Origin: Flavobacterium sp.
GTDB taxonomy: Bacteria; Bacteroidota; Bacteroidia; Flavobacteriales; Flavobacteriaceae
DNA: 6,414 nt
Reading direction: 5' to 3'
NCBI GenBank assembly: GCA_003449615.1
Contig: DMHA01000242.1
Span: 1-6,414 of the forward strand
How positions within the stretch are numbered: the stretch's first letter is position 1; every line of letters begins with the position of its first letter. The translations under genes were made by a program, and so were the position numbers. Positions 1 through 6,414 of the stretch are shown piece by piece. Below the pieces are notes generated by a model. It ran no database searches, was not told the origin of the DNA, and was given only the letters and a program-made list of their open reading frames with translations.

Positions 1-2
1 CA

Positions 3-248
3 GGAACTGTAAGTAACTCTCCTTCTACCAAAATGACAATTTTAGGAAATGGAAATGTAGGCATTGGAACGATAACCCCAACTAACTTATTAGATGTAAA
101 TGGAGATACCATACGGCTTAGAACCTCTAGAACTCCAGCCTCTTCTTCTGCAACTTGTAACGCAGGAGAAATTGTTTGGGATGCTGATTTTGTTTATGTG
201 TGCGTTGCTACAAATACTTGGAAAAGGTCGGCAATATCTACTTGGTAA
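3..248 (+). CDS. C-terminal end of a tail-fibre-like / surface protein (5' partial)
   Basis: The reading frame is open to the left window edge (first full codon at base 3), so the ATG at 33 is probably internal and the true start is outside. The visible 81 residues contain a GNGNVGIGT motif (about residues 15-23) followed by TPTNLLDVNG, the kind of stalk repeat found in phage tail fibres and large secreted flavobacterial proteins. Next comes a compact end domain with GEIVWD (55-60), FVYVCVATNTWKR (63-75) and the terminal ISTW. Aromatic and cysteine residues (Cys52, Cys67) mark this end domain, which I recall from C-termini of tail-fibre or S74-like proteins in this phylum; this is family resemblance, not a search result. 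There is no intramolecular-chaperone domain after it, so the protein ends here with TAA at 246-248. A terminator lies about 115 bases downstream. It could be a prophage structural protein or a host adhesin; the visible part cannot decide. Confidence 0.75.
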   Translation, partial: GTVSNSPSTKMTILGNGNVGIGTITPTNLLDVNGDTIRLRTSRTPASSSATCNAGEIVWDADFVYVCVATNTWKRSAISTW

Positions 249-361
249 AATACTAAATGGTTTTTTGAACATAAAAAATGGGTAAAAAATCATACCACGC
301 GACGCTTACACGTATCTAGAATATCATTTCTACGACAAAAAGAAGAATGTTATAATAATTT

Positions 362-397
362 AAAAAACCGTCTCATAGCTATTTGGACGGTTTTTTT
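362..397 (+). terminator. bidirectional rho-independent terminator
   Basis: An 11-base-pair stem pairs AAAAAACCGTC (362-372) with GACGGTTTTTT (386-396) around a 13-base loop, and a T run ends at 397. The C/G core sits at the top of the stem, as in intrinsic terminators. The left arm begins with six A, so the hairpin would also work for minus-strand transcription. It lies about 115 bases past the stop of the plus-strand gene and most probably ends that transcript. Confidence 0.85.
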
Positions 398-409
398 GTG
401 TCTAATTGT

Positions 410-503
410 CATTGCGAGAAACCTAAGCAATCCGGAGCTATTTGCTTCGCCAGTTCGCTGACGCTCGCGTCCAGCTATTCATTGCAAACGAAGTTCACTG
501 AAC
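410..503. repeat. REP-like palindromic intergenic element
   Basis: This block is visibly richer in G+C than its surroundings and folds into three adjacent hairpins. AAGCAA (425-430) pairs with TTGCTT (442-447). CTGACG (458-463) pairs with CGTCCAG (468-474) around a CTCG loop, with one bulged base. GTTC (493-496) pairs with GAAC (500-503). In addition GCGAG (414-418) can pair with CTCGC (464-468), giving an alternative long fold. CATTGC occurs at 410-415 and again at 480-485, bracketing the structured core. The opening segment, with CATTGCGAG followed by AAGCAATC, resembles dispersed intergenic repeats I recall from many bacterial genomes, including Bacteroidota. Only one copy is in the window, so its repetitive nature is an inference. 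No transposase lies nearby. Confidence 0.55.
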
Positions 504-536
504 ACCTATGAAAAATAGACATTAAGTGAAGTAATC

Positions 537-562
537 TTTATTGTTTTAAAGAAAACAATAAA
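537..562. other. perfect A/T-rich hairpin
   Basis: An 11-base-pair perfect inverted repeat: TTTATTGTTTT (537-547), an AAAG loop, and AAAACAATAAA (552-562). It has only one G:C pair and no T run on the 3' side in either direction; the plus strand continues with A. It therefore does not look like a normal intrinsic terminator. It may act as a weak transcript 3'-end stabiliser or be chance in A/T-rich DNA. Confidence 0.35.
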
Positions 563-612
563 AAAAAGCAGATGAAAAGGGAAATCTTGTTTCTGTGACT
601 ATCGAACACGCT

Positions 613-640
613 AAAAAAACAAACTGAAGTATCTTCGTTT
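613..640 (-). terminator. probable terminator of the gcvH-vanZ-deoC transcript
   Basis: Read on the minus strand, AAACGAAG (640 to 633) pairs with CTTC plus GTTT (629-626 and 624-621), with base 625 bulged and a three-base ATA loop. It is followed by G and seven T (619-613). It lies about 40 bases past the deoC stop, where a terminator is expected. The opposite strand also has a T-rich tail (638-646), so it may work both ways. The stem is short and A/T-rich, hence moderate confidence. Confidence 0.6.
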
Positions 641-679
641 TCTTTTAAACAAGCGTCTAAAAAGGTTGTTTAAATCTAT

Positions 680-1423
680 TCAATAACCGCCTTCACTTCT
701 TTGCCCATTGGCAATGGCTTTGGCGCCGGATGTTCCAATTCTTTTTACGCCAAGACGAATCATTTCGACAGCTTCTAGATATGTTCTTACGCCACCAGCG
801 GCTTTCACGGGAAGAGGATTGGCATTTTCGAGCATAATAATAATCGATGGAACAGTGGCTCCGTTGGGCAAATTATTTTCTGTTTTATAAAAACCTGTTG
901 AGGATTTCACAAAAACCGATGCGTAATTTTCTTCTTTGAAATGAGTAATTACAAGATTTTTTATCAAAGCCGAAAGCTGAATTATTTGCTTTTCGCTGAG
1001 TGCTGCCACTTCGATAATCCATTTTACCACTTTGTTATTGGCTAAGCCTAATAGGGTACATTTTAAGATTTCTTCTTTAACCAAATCTACATTTCCCGCT
1101 TTGAAGGCTTCGTAATTGCAAACAAAATCCAAATCATCGGCTCCATCTTGAATGGCTTGATTTGCCTCGGCAAGTTTGGCTTCTAATCCTGCTTTTCCTT
1201 CGGGAAAATCGATTACGGTTCCTATTTGAACTGGAGAATTTGCCTCTGAAATCATTTTGCTTGCCAGAGAAACCATATCAGGACGAATCATTATGAGTTT
1301 GAAATTCTCATCGATGGCTTCTTGAATAAATTCTTTGGCAATAATTATATTTTCAGCTTCTGAAAGTCCAGCTTGTGTGGGTGTTTTTAAATAGGTAGAA
1401 TCTAAGTATTGCTTGATATTCAT
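680..1423 (-). CDS. deoC: deoxyribose-phosphate aldolase DeoC
   Basis: This cytosolic class I aldolase splits 2-deoxy-D-ribose 5-phosphate into glyceraldehyde 3-phosphate and acetaldehyde, feeding deoxynucleoside sugars into central metabolism. The 247-residue length is normal for the family. The Schiff-base lysine is K173 in FVKSSTGFYKT, the second catalytic lysine is K207 in PVKAAGGVRT, and the acidic partner is D99 in GADDLDFV. The phosphate-binding end is GVKRIGTSGA (225-234). The barrel core reads cleanly from the ATG at 1423 to TGA without a frame break. The protein ends in SEGGY, with tyrosine as the last residue; the E. coli enzyme also ends in a functional C-terminal tyrosine (Tyr259). 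The start is preceded by an A-rich stretch and no Shine-Dalgarno sequence, as usual in Bacteroidota. The gene follows vanZ by 23 bases with no promoter-like site between, so it is probably the last gene of the transcript. Confidence 0.96.
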   Translation of the reverse strand: MNIKQYLDSTYLKTPTQAGLSEAENIIIAKEFIQEAIDENFKLIMIRPDMVSLASKMISEANSPVQIGTVIDFPEGKAGLEAKLAEANQAIQDGADDLDFVCNYEAFKAGNVDLVKEEILKCTLLGLANNKVVKWIIEVAALSEKQIIQLSALIKNLVITHFKEENYASVFVKSSTGFYKTENNLPNGATVPSIIIMLENANPLPVKAAGGVRTYLEAVEMIRLGVKRIGTSGAKAIANGQRSEGGY

Positions 1424-1446
1424 TTGTTTAACTTGTAATTTTTGTG

Positions 1447-1833
1447 TTAAATTTTATCTATCAATCCGTTATAGGCATTGACCAAAATGATGAAGAATGC
1501 GGCAAGAAAAGATCCAGAAAGATTAGCCAAAATATCCAAAACATCAGCATTTCTAGATATTGTGAAATATTGTTGCATCAGCTCGATTGCTATTCCAAAA
1601 ATTAAGGAAAAAATTATGGTAAAAGCCAAAAGTTGCAGGTTCTTTGAACTGTTAAACCTCTTTTTTAAATACAAAAACCAAAGGATTGTAAACACAAAAT
1701 GAAAGCCAAAATGAATTACTTTGTCTATGTTTGGGATTTCAATTTGCGGAATGTTTTTAGAATTTTCTAAACTCAAAAACAAAATTACACCTGTCCAAAT
1801 GATGGCTGAAAATAAAAAAAATTCCTTACGCAC
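1447..1833 (-). CDS. VanZ-family integral membrane protein
   Basis: This small inner-membrane protein of 128 residues has four predicted hydrophobic segments (about 5-22, 39-56, 66-83 and 101-121). It carries the VanZ-like polar signature: DKVIHFG (37-43), then E84 and Q87-Q88 in ELMQQYF, and R94, D97, D100 and N104 in the [14 protein letters not shown] stretch. VanZ itself gives low-level teicoplanin resistance in enterococci, but the role of short relatives like this is unknown and no resistance function should be inferred. The start is GTG at 1833-1831. The codon just before it in frame is TAG and no ATG precedes the first membrane segment, so GTG is the earliest possible start. It overlaps the end of gcvH by 8 bases, which suggests translational coupling. 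I recall gcvH followed by such a gene as a common flavobacterial arrangement. Confidence 0.88.
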   Translation of the reverse strand: MRKEFFLFSAIIWTGVILFLSLENSKNIPQIEIPNIDKVIHFGFHFVFTILWFLYLKKRFNSSKNLQLLAFTIIFSLIFGIAIELMQQYFTISRNADVLDILANLSGSFLAAFFIILVNAYNGLIDKI

Positions 1834-2206
1834 CTATCAATTCTTTGTACGATTCACTCGAAAGCAATGAATCAATTTCGTCTAGATTTGCGATTTTCAC
1901 TTTAATCATCCATCCAGCGCCATAAGGATCGCTGTTTACACTTTCGGGATTGCTTTCCAATGCGTCATTAAATTCGATTATTTCACCCGAAAGAGGAAGA
2001 AATAAATCCGAAACGGTTTTTACGGCTTCAACCGTTCCAAAAACTTCGTCTTTATCGAGAGTTTGGTCTAAAGTTTCAACCTCAACATAAACAATATCGC
2101 CTAATTCTTTTTGGGCAAAATGTGTTATTCCCACTGTTGCAATTTCGCCTTCAATGCTAACCCATTCGTGGTCTTTTGTGTATTTTAAATTTGCTGGTAC
2201 GTTCAT
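1826..2206 (-). CDS. gcvH: glycine cleavage system H protein
   Basis: This lipoyl carrier of the glycine cleavage complex shuttles the aminomethyl group from the P protein (glycine decarboxylase) to the T protein, and its dihydrolipoyl arm is re-oxidised by the L protein. At 126 residues it has the usual full length. The lipoylated lysine is K63 in [13 protein letters not shown]. Other family marks are the N-terminal YTKDHEWV (9-16), the [17 protein letters not shown] segment (26-42), [14 protein letters not shown] (91-104) and a C-terminal helix. The ATG at 2206 fits the normal N-terminus. No Shine-Dalgarno sequence is present; the bases before the start are A/T-rich and merge into a heptamer repeat array. 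The P, T and L genes are not in the window, so the complex is encoded at several loci here. The stop overlaps the start of the VanZ-family gene. Confidence 0.97.
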   Translation of the reverse strand: MNVPANLKYTKDHEWVSIEGEIATVGITHFAQKELGDIVYVEVETLDQTLDKDEVFGTVEAVKTVSDLFLPLSGEIIEFNDALESNPESVNSDPYGAGWMIKVKIANLDEIDSLLSSESYKELIGA

Positions 2207-2213
2207 TTAATTG

Positions 2214-2270
2214 TAGATTTTAGAGTTCAGATTTTAGATTTCAGATTTCAGATTTCAGATTTCAGATTTT
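2214..2270. repeat. heptamer tandem repeat in the gcvH leader
   Basis: About eight 7-base units with plus-strand consensus CAGATTT (AAATCTG on the coding strand of gcvH). Five units from 2235 onward are nearly perfect (TAGATTT, then CAGATTT four times, with a T after the last). The three nearer gcvH are diverged (TAGATTT, TAGAGTT, CAGATTT plus one extra T). The array ends 7 bases before the gcvH ATG and begins just downstream of a promoter-like site, so it should be transcribed as most of the 5' leader. It lies outside any reading frame. Loss or gain of units would change leader length without touching a protein. Confidence 0.85.
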
Positions 2271-2273
2271 TTT

Positions 2274-2308
2274 CAAAAGTATTATTTCTAATTTTATTAT
2301 TAATCAAA
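2274..2308 (-). promoter_or_regulatory. putative gcvH promoter (Bacteroidota type)
   Basis: On the minus strand TACTTTTG (2281 to 2274) matches the -7 element TAnnTTTG of Bacteroidota sigma factor. TTTG (2308 to 2305) lies 23 bases upstream as the -33 element, within the 17-23 base spacing I recall for Flavobacterium promoters. Transcription would begin near 2268-2270, giving a leader of about 60 bases to the gcvH ATG. The region is A/T-rich, so a chance match is possible, but both boxes and the location behind sprA agree. Confidence 0.6.
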
Positions 2309-2325
2309 TTGTGATAAAACTTTAA

Positions 2326-5300
2326 TTAATTTCCAAAAGTATATCGAAGCGTAAAGCCTGAACGAATATTGGTCAAAGGGAAAGAGGTCGAAACCACTGC
2401 TTGAGAAAAAGAATGGTCATAAAAAAATATAGCCGTTAGATTTTTACTAAAGGAATAATCGCCAGTTATTTTTACAGACCAAATGTCTTGTCCTCCTGCT
2501 AATTGATTGTTGTCATAATCTAAATACCTCACAATTGTTTTGTTTTTTCGATAGGCAAAATCGGCTTTTATGATGATGTCACTTTTTATAATTCCAGTAG
2601 AATTACCCACAAATTTTGACAAAAAAACGACATCTTTTATTCGATAACCCAGTCCTACTACAAATTCCATCCCTTTTACTTCTGTCAATAAGTTATTGTC
2701 GAAACTCATTGATAATGCTCTGTCTTTTTTCATTTCGGCTAGGAATTTTAATGAATTATTTAATTCAAAATCTAAACGAACAAGTGGATTGAACTGCTCG
2801 ACTAAATTGACATTAGACATAATGGTTTTGTTAAAGAAATTGCCACTTGCATCTGTATTTATTCCAGTAGTAGCCATATTGTCATAATTCAAATTGGAAC
2901 GAAAAGCATTGATGGTATAAGAGGCCCTGTAATTTTGTTGCAAGGAGAATCGTTTGAAATTCTTTTTGAAAAAGTTATACCGCATCAAACCATTGTATTT
3001 TATTGCCCAGTTGGGTAATGGAATACTTTTGAAAATTCCCAAAGAAGTACTAGATGCATCCGAACCAGTATAGGCCGCCAAGAAAGCAGGTAATAATACC
3101 GCCTGATTGTTTTTGCCAAATCCTTTTGGATAGCCTTCGGCATCTATATTGACTGGATTGGTCAGGTCGATTCCTCGTTCAGTTGCCAATCGATTGGCAA
3201 CAACAAGTCTGTTTTCTCTAAAATCGTCGAAGGCGGACGATGTGATTTCGTCACTTGCTGCAAAAGCCGTTTTGATTAAAACTGTCGAAATGGAGAACAT
3301 TCCTGTACTGTTAGGTGATCTTGGGTTATAATCCAAAAATCCATCCCCATTGTTGTCAGACACGTCATACTGCTCGGTAAAATTTTCAGAATAAGATCGG
3401 TCAAATGTCAAATCTATTTTAAAATCGGGAAACAAGTCAATATTTACTGTCGATTTAAAAGTTTCATTGGTTACTTGGGTAAAGTTTTGATTAAATTCTG
3501 GATAATCAGTTAGCCATCCGTTTTTGGCGGCTTCATATCTCACATCGTCTTGACTTCCAAAGACAAATCCAATTGTAGGTTTTGAAGTGCCAAAAAATCC
3601 CAGACCAGGTGTATATCCTGGCAAAACGGTACCCATGTTTTTAGTATAATTGGCTTGAATGGTTTTTACACTGGTCAAAACGCCCATTAATCCATCCATA
3701 AAAACGTTTGTTTTTGGTGTAGTAATTTTGGTGGCTTTTATTTTTTCTCCCGGTTTGGGTGCTTCGTCTTTTTTGGGTTTAGGTTTCTTTTGATCACTTT
3801 TTTTCAATCCAATATATTTATAAAACGAATCCATATTCATATTGACATTCAAATTATGCGTCATTGCATTTTGAATGGTGTTTCCTAAATCATAACTCAC
3901 ACCATTTTTAATGACATTATTCATTGCTATTGATGCACGCTGCCAGCTATAATCTCCTGTGTAGGCATAGTTTGCTTTTATGAAACTAAATACTGGAATT
4001 TTGTCGAAAGGAATTTCATAGTTCATGACCAATTGTTGGTTGTGCTGATTGGCTTGTCCAGCATCAAAGTATCCGTCCCAAATGTTTAATCCATCCATTG
4101 GAACATTTTCGTCATTCATATAATTTTTTACAATATTATTAGAAGTTGCGGTATAATTGAATTTCAAATTTTTGGTCAAATTATAGTTAAATCCATAATT
4201 ATAATTGAAAGCATAATTTCTGCGATACAACGGGTCTAATCCAATTCCTTGCACGTCCACTTGCCTGAATTGTTGACGGTTGTATTGTCGGATAATATTG
4301 GTGTTGAAGTTAATATTCGATGGTAAATAATTGAAATTGAAATCGCTTAAAGCTTTCCAATAAGAACTCTTTTTGGTAAATTTTGATTTCTTGAATGGTT
4401 CTATGGCTTTGGGCTGAAAACTAAAAGCATAATCTACTGCCGAATTGGATACCTGATCTGTAAATTGTTCTACTTCATAATCGTGGTGCTCCACTTCGTT
4501 GTAAGATTGAGAAAACGTAAAATTTTCTACATCGTAAACTCTTTGCTTTTGTTCCTCTCCTCGGTCTTTTCTGACTCCAATAAAGTTGATACTTCTTCTC
4601 TTTGTATAATCAATCGCTCGGTTTCTGATATTGTCTTTTTCGGCACCATTAGTATTGTTGAGTAATTGTTTCAATCTAATATCTTCGTTAAAAGGGTCGT
4701 ATTCTGGGGTAATTATTTCTTCACCAACAGCAAAATTAAACGGCAAATTGATTCTCCATTTTGGCGGCAATAACTTCCCTAAACTAAAATTAGTTACGAT
4801 GTTGTATTGCTGGGTGTCTTCTCGGCTTCTTTGGTTTGGTCCTTCTTCAATGCCTCCAAAACCAATGGTGCTTTTTCTTCCTGTGGCCGAAATGCTTGCA
4901 AAATCGGCAAAGTTGGTGTCAATATTCAATACCGCAGCCATACCACTACTGTTATCCATATCGGCAACACGAAGTTCGTTGAACCAAACTTCTCCTTTGA
5001 TGTCTTGATGAGGTTCATTGTTTTTAACCCCTAACATTAAAGTTCTAACCATACCAAAATTAGGATTTCCACGAATTCCTAATTTCAATTTAGCGTTTCC
5101 ATCTCGCATCTCAGGATCTCCGTCTATAGATATGTCGTCATCGGGATAATAAATTCCTAATGCGTCTTTTGGTTTTCTGATTTTCATTTCCGTAAGGGTC
5201 GAAAGTGCCAAATCGATTTCATTATCGGCTGGCCAAACCGATGTAGCATTTATAGCACATCCTCCGCCTATTTCTGTTACTTTTAAAGGCATTTCAACTT

Positions 5301-6414
5301 GATAAAAATTGTCGGTAAAATCATTTCCAAAACGGATGAAACCTACCATTTGATTATCTTCAAGTTCAATTTCGTTTGGTAAAGATTCTGCGTGCAAAAA
5401 CATTTTCAGTTTTTTGAATTGTCGCATATCGACGTTCACATTTTTGAAAACGGCTCTTGAATCTTCTGGTTCCAATCCGTCGCCCGAAACTCTAAGTGAC
5501 AAGGATTGCTCATTTTGATTGATAACGGAATTGCCATTGTACAATTGTTCTTGACTTACTCCGGGCGGAACAACATAGTTTACGGGGCATCTATTGTTGT
5601 TTTCCTGAAGATTTACTGCTAAAACATCAAGGTTTGTTCCGTCGTTATTGGGGTCTGTATCTGCAGGATCGAGAGTATTAGTGTATCGTCTCCAGTCTCC
5701 TCTGACCAAATCTAAAGCGCCAAAACGAAGCGTAACTTGTTCGTTAAAACCCGTCATAAACATTCTCATAAATCGAATGGATCTAAAATCGGTTATGTTG
5801 CCTATGGTGTTTTCTGGATTTGCAATTGGAATTTTAAACTGAATCCATCTGGCTTCTGTTACTTGACCATTGTCCATAGTTTGTTGCGTATTTCTAACAT
5901 CGGTAACATATTTATCTTGACCCACATTCATATTGGGTTTTACATCAACACTATATTCGTAATAGGCATTGATGGTGTTCATGGTATTGTCTCTGTTGAT
6001 GTCTTCTACATCAGGATCAGAAGTTGATGCTCTGTTAGCATCATTGATATCAACGGCCGAGTTTCCTTCCAATCCATTATAGTCCCGATATCGATCAATA
6101 ATTCCACCTGTTGTGTTCAAATAAAATTTGTAATCATCGGCTGCTGGATCGGGTTCTGAGGCATAATTGTTATAAATAGTTGCTTCTTTTGAGGATGGCA
6201 AACCGTCTAAACCTAAATCTTGATTGGTTCTATTTGTGGCATTAACATCAAAAGCATATATTAAGGACTGAGAGGCAGGAACATCGCCCCAGTTTGCTGT
6301 GGATGGATTGGGTTTTGAAATTAATTGATCTGGCCCTAGACCATTTTCATATTGTTTTTTTTCATCTTTCAAAATATCTTCGGAAATCTCTCCTAAATTG
6401 AAATAAATTTTTCC
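2326..6414 (-). CDS. sprA: SprA, type IX secretion / gliding motility translocon (5' partial)
   Basis: SprA (Sov in Porphyromonas) is the giant outer-membrane beta-barrel through which type IX secretion cargo leaves the cell; flavobacteria need it for gliding. The window holds the C-terminal 1362 residues of a protein usually about 2,400 long. The frame runs through the right edge; a TTG at 6372 could be taken as a start, but the upstream codons read GKIYFNLGEISEDI, typical SprA sequence, so the gene begins outside. Numbering from the edge, recognisable family segments are PVNYVVPPG (277-285), GEVWFNELRVADMDN (474-488), aromatic, asparagine-rich alternating beta-strands after about 690, and a final strand ending RSGFTLRYTFGN, as expected for an outer-membrane barrel end. 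A Lys/Pro-rich linker lies at 871-902 and a DNNGDGFLD motif at 1020-1028. Only two cysteines are present (276 and 386). There is no frame break. gcvH follows after 119 bases with its own probable promoter. Confidence 0.95.
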   Translation of the reverse strand, partial: GKIYFNLGEISEDILKDEKKQYENGLGPDQLISKPNPSTANWGDVPASQSLIYAFDVNATNRTNQDLGLDGLPSSKEATIYNNYASEPDPAADDYKFYLNTTGGIIDRYRDYNGLEGNSAVDINDANRASTSDPDVEDINRDNTMNTINAYYEYSVDVKPNMNVGQDKYVTDVRNTQQTMDNGQVTEARWIQFKIPIANPENTIGNITDFRSIRFMRMFMTGFNEQVTLRFGALDLVRGDWRRYTNTLDPADTDPNNDGTNLDVLAVNLQENNNRCPVNYVVPPGVSQEQLYNGNSVINQNEQSLSLRVSGDGLEPEDSRAVFKNVNVDMRQFKKLKMFLHAESLPNEIELEDNQMVGFIRFGNDFTDNFYQVEMPLKVTEIGGGCAINATSVWPADNEIDLALSTLTEMKIRKPKDALGIYYPDDDISIDGDPEMRDGNAKLKLGIRGNPNFGMVRTLMLGVKNNEPHQDIKGEVWFNELRVADMDNSSGMAAVLNIDTNFADFASISATGRKSTIGFGGIEEGPNQRSREDTQQYNIVTNFSLGKLLPPKWRINLPFNFAVGEEIITPEYDPFNEDIRLKQLLNNTNGAEKDNIRNRAIDYTKRRSINFIGVRKDRGEEQKQRVYDVENFTFSQSYNEVEHHDYEVEQFTDQVSNSAVDYAFSFQPKAIEPFKKSKFTKKSSYWKALSDFNFNYLPSNINFNTNIIRQYNRQQFRQVDVQGIGLDPLYRRNYAFNYNYGFNYNLTKNLKFNYTATSNNIVKNYMNDENVPMDGLNIWDGYFDAGQANQHNQQLVMNYEIPFDKIPVFSFIKANYAYTGDYSWQRASIAMNNVIKNGVSYDLGNTIQNAMTHNLNVNMNMDSFYKYIGLKKSDQKKPKPKKDEAPKPGEKIKATKITTPKTNVFMDGLMGVLTSVKTIQANYTKNMGTVLPGYTPGLGFFGTSKPTIGFVFGSQDDVRYEAAKNGWLTDYPEFNQNFTQVTNETFKSTVNIDLFPDFKIDLTFDRSYSENFTEQYDVSDNNGDGFLDYNPRSPNSTGMFSISTVLIKTAFAASDEITSSAFDDFRENRLVVANRLATERGIDLTNPVNIDAEGYPKGFGKNNQAVLLPAFLAAYTGSDASSTSLGIFKSIPLPNWAIKYNGLMRYNFFKKNFKRFSLQQNYRASYTINAFRSNLNYDNMATTGINTDASGNFFNKTIMSNVNLVEQFNPLVRLDFELNNSLKFLAEMKKDRALSMSFDNNLLTEVKGMEFVVGLGYRIKDVVFLSKFVGNSTGIIKSDIIIKADFAYRKNKTIVRYLDYDNNQLAGGQDIWSVKITGDYSFSKNLTAIFFYDHSFSQAVVSTSFPLTNIRSGFTLRYTFGN

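Larger units (their letters stand above)
249..679. other. convergent intergenic region without a convincing gene
   Basis: This stretch lies between the 3' ends of the plus-strand surface-protein gene and the minus-strand deoC. Stops occur in all frames, and I see no tRNA or other RNA gene. It holds two terminator-like hairpins, one palindromic repeat-like element and one A/T hairpin, listed separately. Bases 249-361 show nothing recognisable. Bases 562-624 on the plus strand read as 20 codons of protein-like sequence ending in TGA but have stops just upstream, so at most they are a decayed remnant. Confidence 0.7.

Noticed and set aside
90..293. Open frames on both strands across the left partial gene
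   Set aside because: They overlap the convincing plus-strand frame with GNVGIGT and the WKR...ISTW end and have no protein-like signature.
407..510. CRISPR array or small RNA gene
   Set aside because: There are no regularly spaced identical repeats, and no promoter-like pair precedes the hairpins; a palindromic intergenic element explains the structure better.
1447..1833. Glycopeptide resistance gene
   Set aside because: The protein is only a short VanZ-family relative; no vanA-type genes or regulators are near, and Gram-negative flavobacteria are not expected to use it so.
2299..2330. Inverted repeat at the sprA stop as a terminator
   Set aside because: ATTAATTAAA can pair with TTTGATTAAT, but the stem has no G:C pair and no T run follows on the minus strand.
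4465..5034. Several plus-strand open frames of 66-125 codons opposite sprA
   Set aside because: They are antisense shadows of the SprA frame, whose family motifs run through the whole interval.
5648..6027. Plus-strand open frames of 64 and 96 codons opposite sprA
   Set aside because: Same reason: the minus-strand SprA frame is continuous here, and the antisense products resemble no known family.
6370..6372. TTG as the sprA start
   Set aside because: The frame continues upstream to the window edge with SprA-like sequence (YFNLGEISEDI), and the family protein is about a thousand residues longer.

Overview
The window looks like chromosomal DNA from a gliding flavobacterium (Bacteroidota), most likely Flavobacterium or a close relative. 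The reasons are the low G+C content, a very large SprA gene (the translocon of the type IX secretion system), TAnnTTTG-type promoter spelling, and starts without Shine-Dalgarno sequences. The genus is inferred from protein style, not from a search.

Layout, left to right. The first 248 bases hold the C-terminal end of a plus-strand gene for a tail-fibre-like or adhesin-like protein; its start lies outside the window. A convergent intergenic region of about 430 bases follows. It holds a bidirectional terminator (362-396), a G+C-richer repeat-like palindromic element (410-503), a perfect A/T hairpin (537-562), a short open stretch that might be a gene remnant, and a probable terminator for the minus-strand genes (613-640). 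The rest is on the minus strand. In order of transcription (right to left) it holds sprA (5' truncated by the window edge), a 119-base gap with a promoter-like site and a heptamer tandem repeat, then gcvH, a VanZ-family membrane protein gene and deoC.

How the genes relate. SprA forms the outer-membrane channel of type IX secretion and is needed for gliding. GcvH carries the lipoyl arm of the glycine cleavage system, and DeoC is the deoxyribose-phosphate aldolase of nucleoside salvage. The VanZ-like protein has no known substrate. gcvH and vanZ overlap by 8 bases, and deoC follows vanZ after 23 bases, so these three probably form one transcript ending near 613-640. They appear to be co-located rather than joined in one pathway. 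gcvH probably has its own promoter in the gap behind sprA, and the repeat array would then form most of its 5' leader.

No new defence, mobile or biosynthetic system is visible. The coding content is ordinary core genome. The points worth checking are the repeat-made leader of gcvH, the palindromic element, and local features of SprA.
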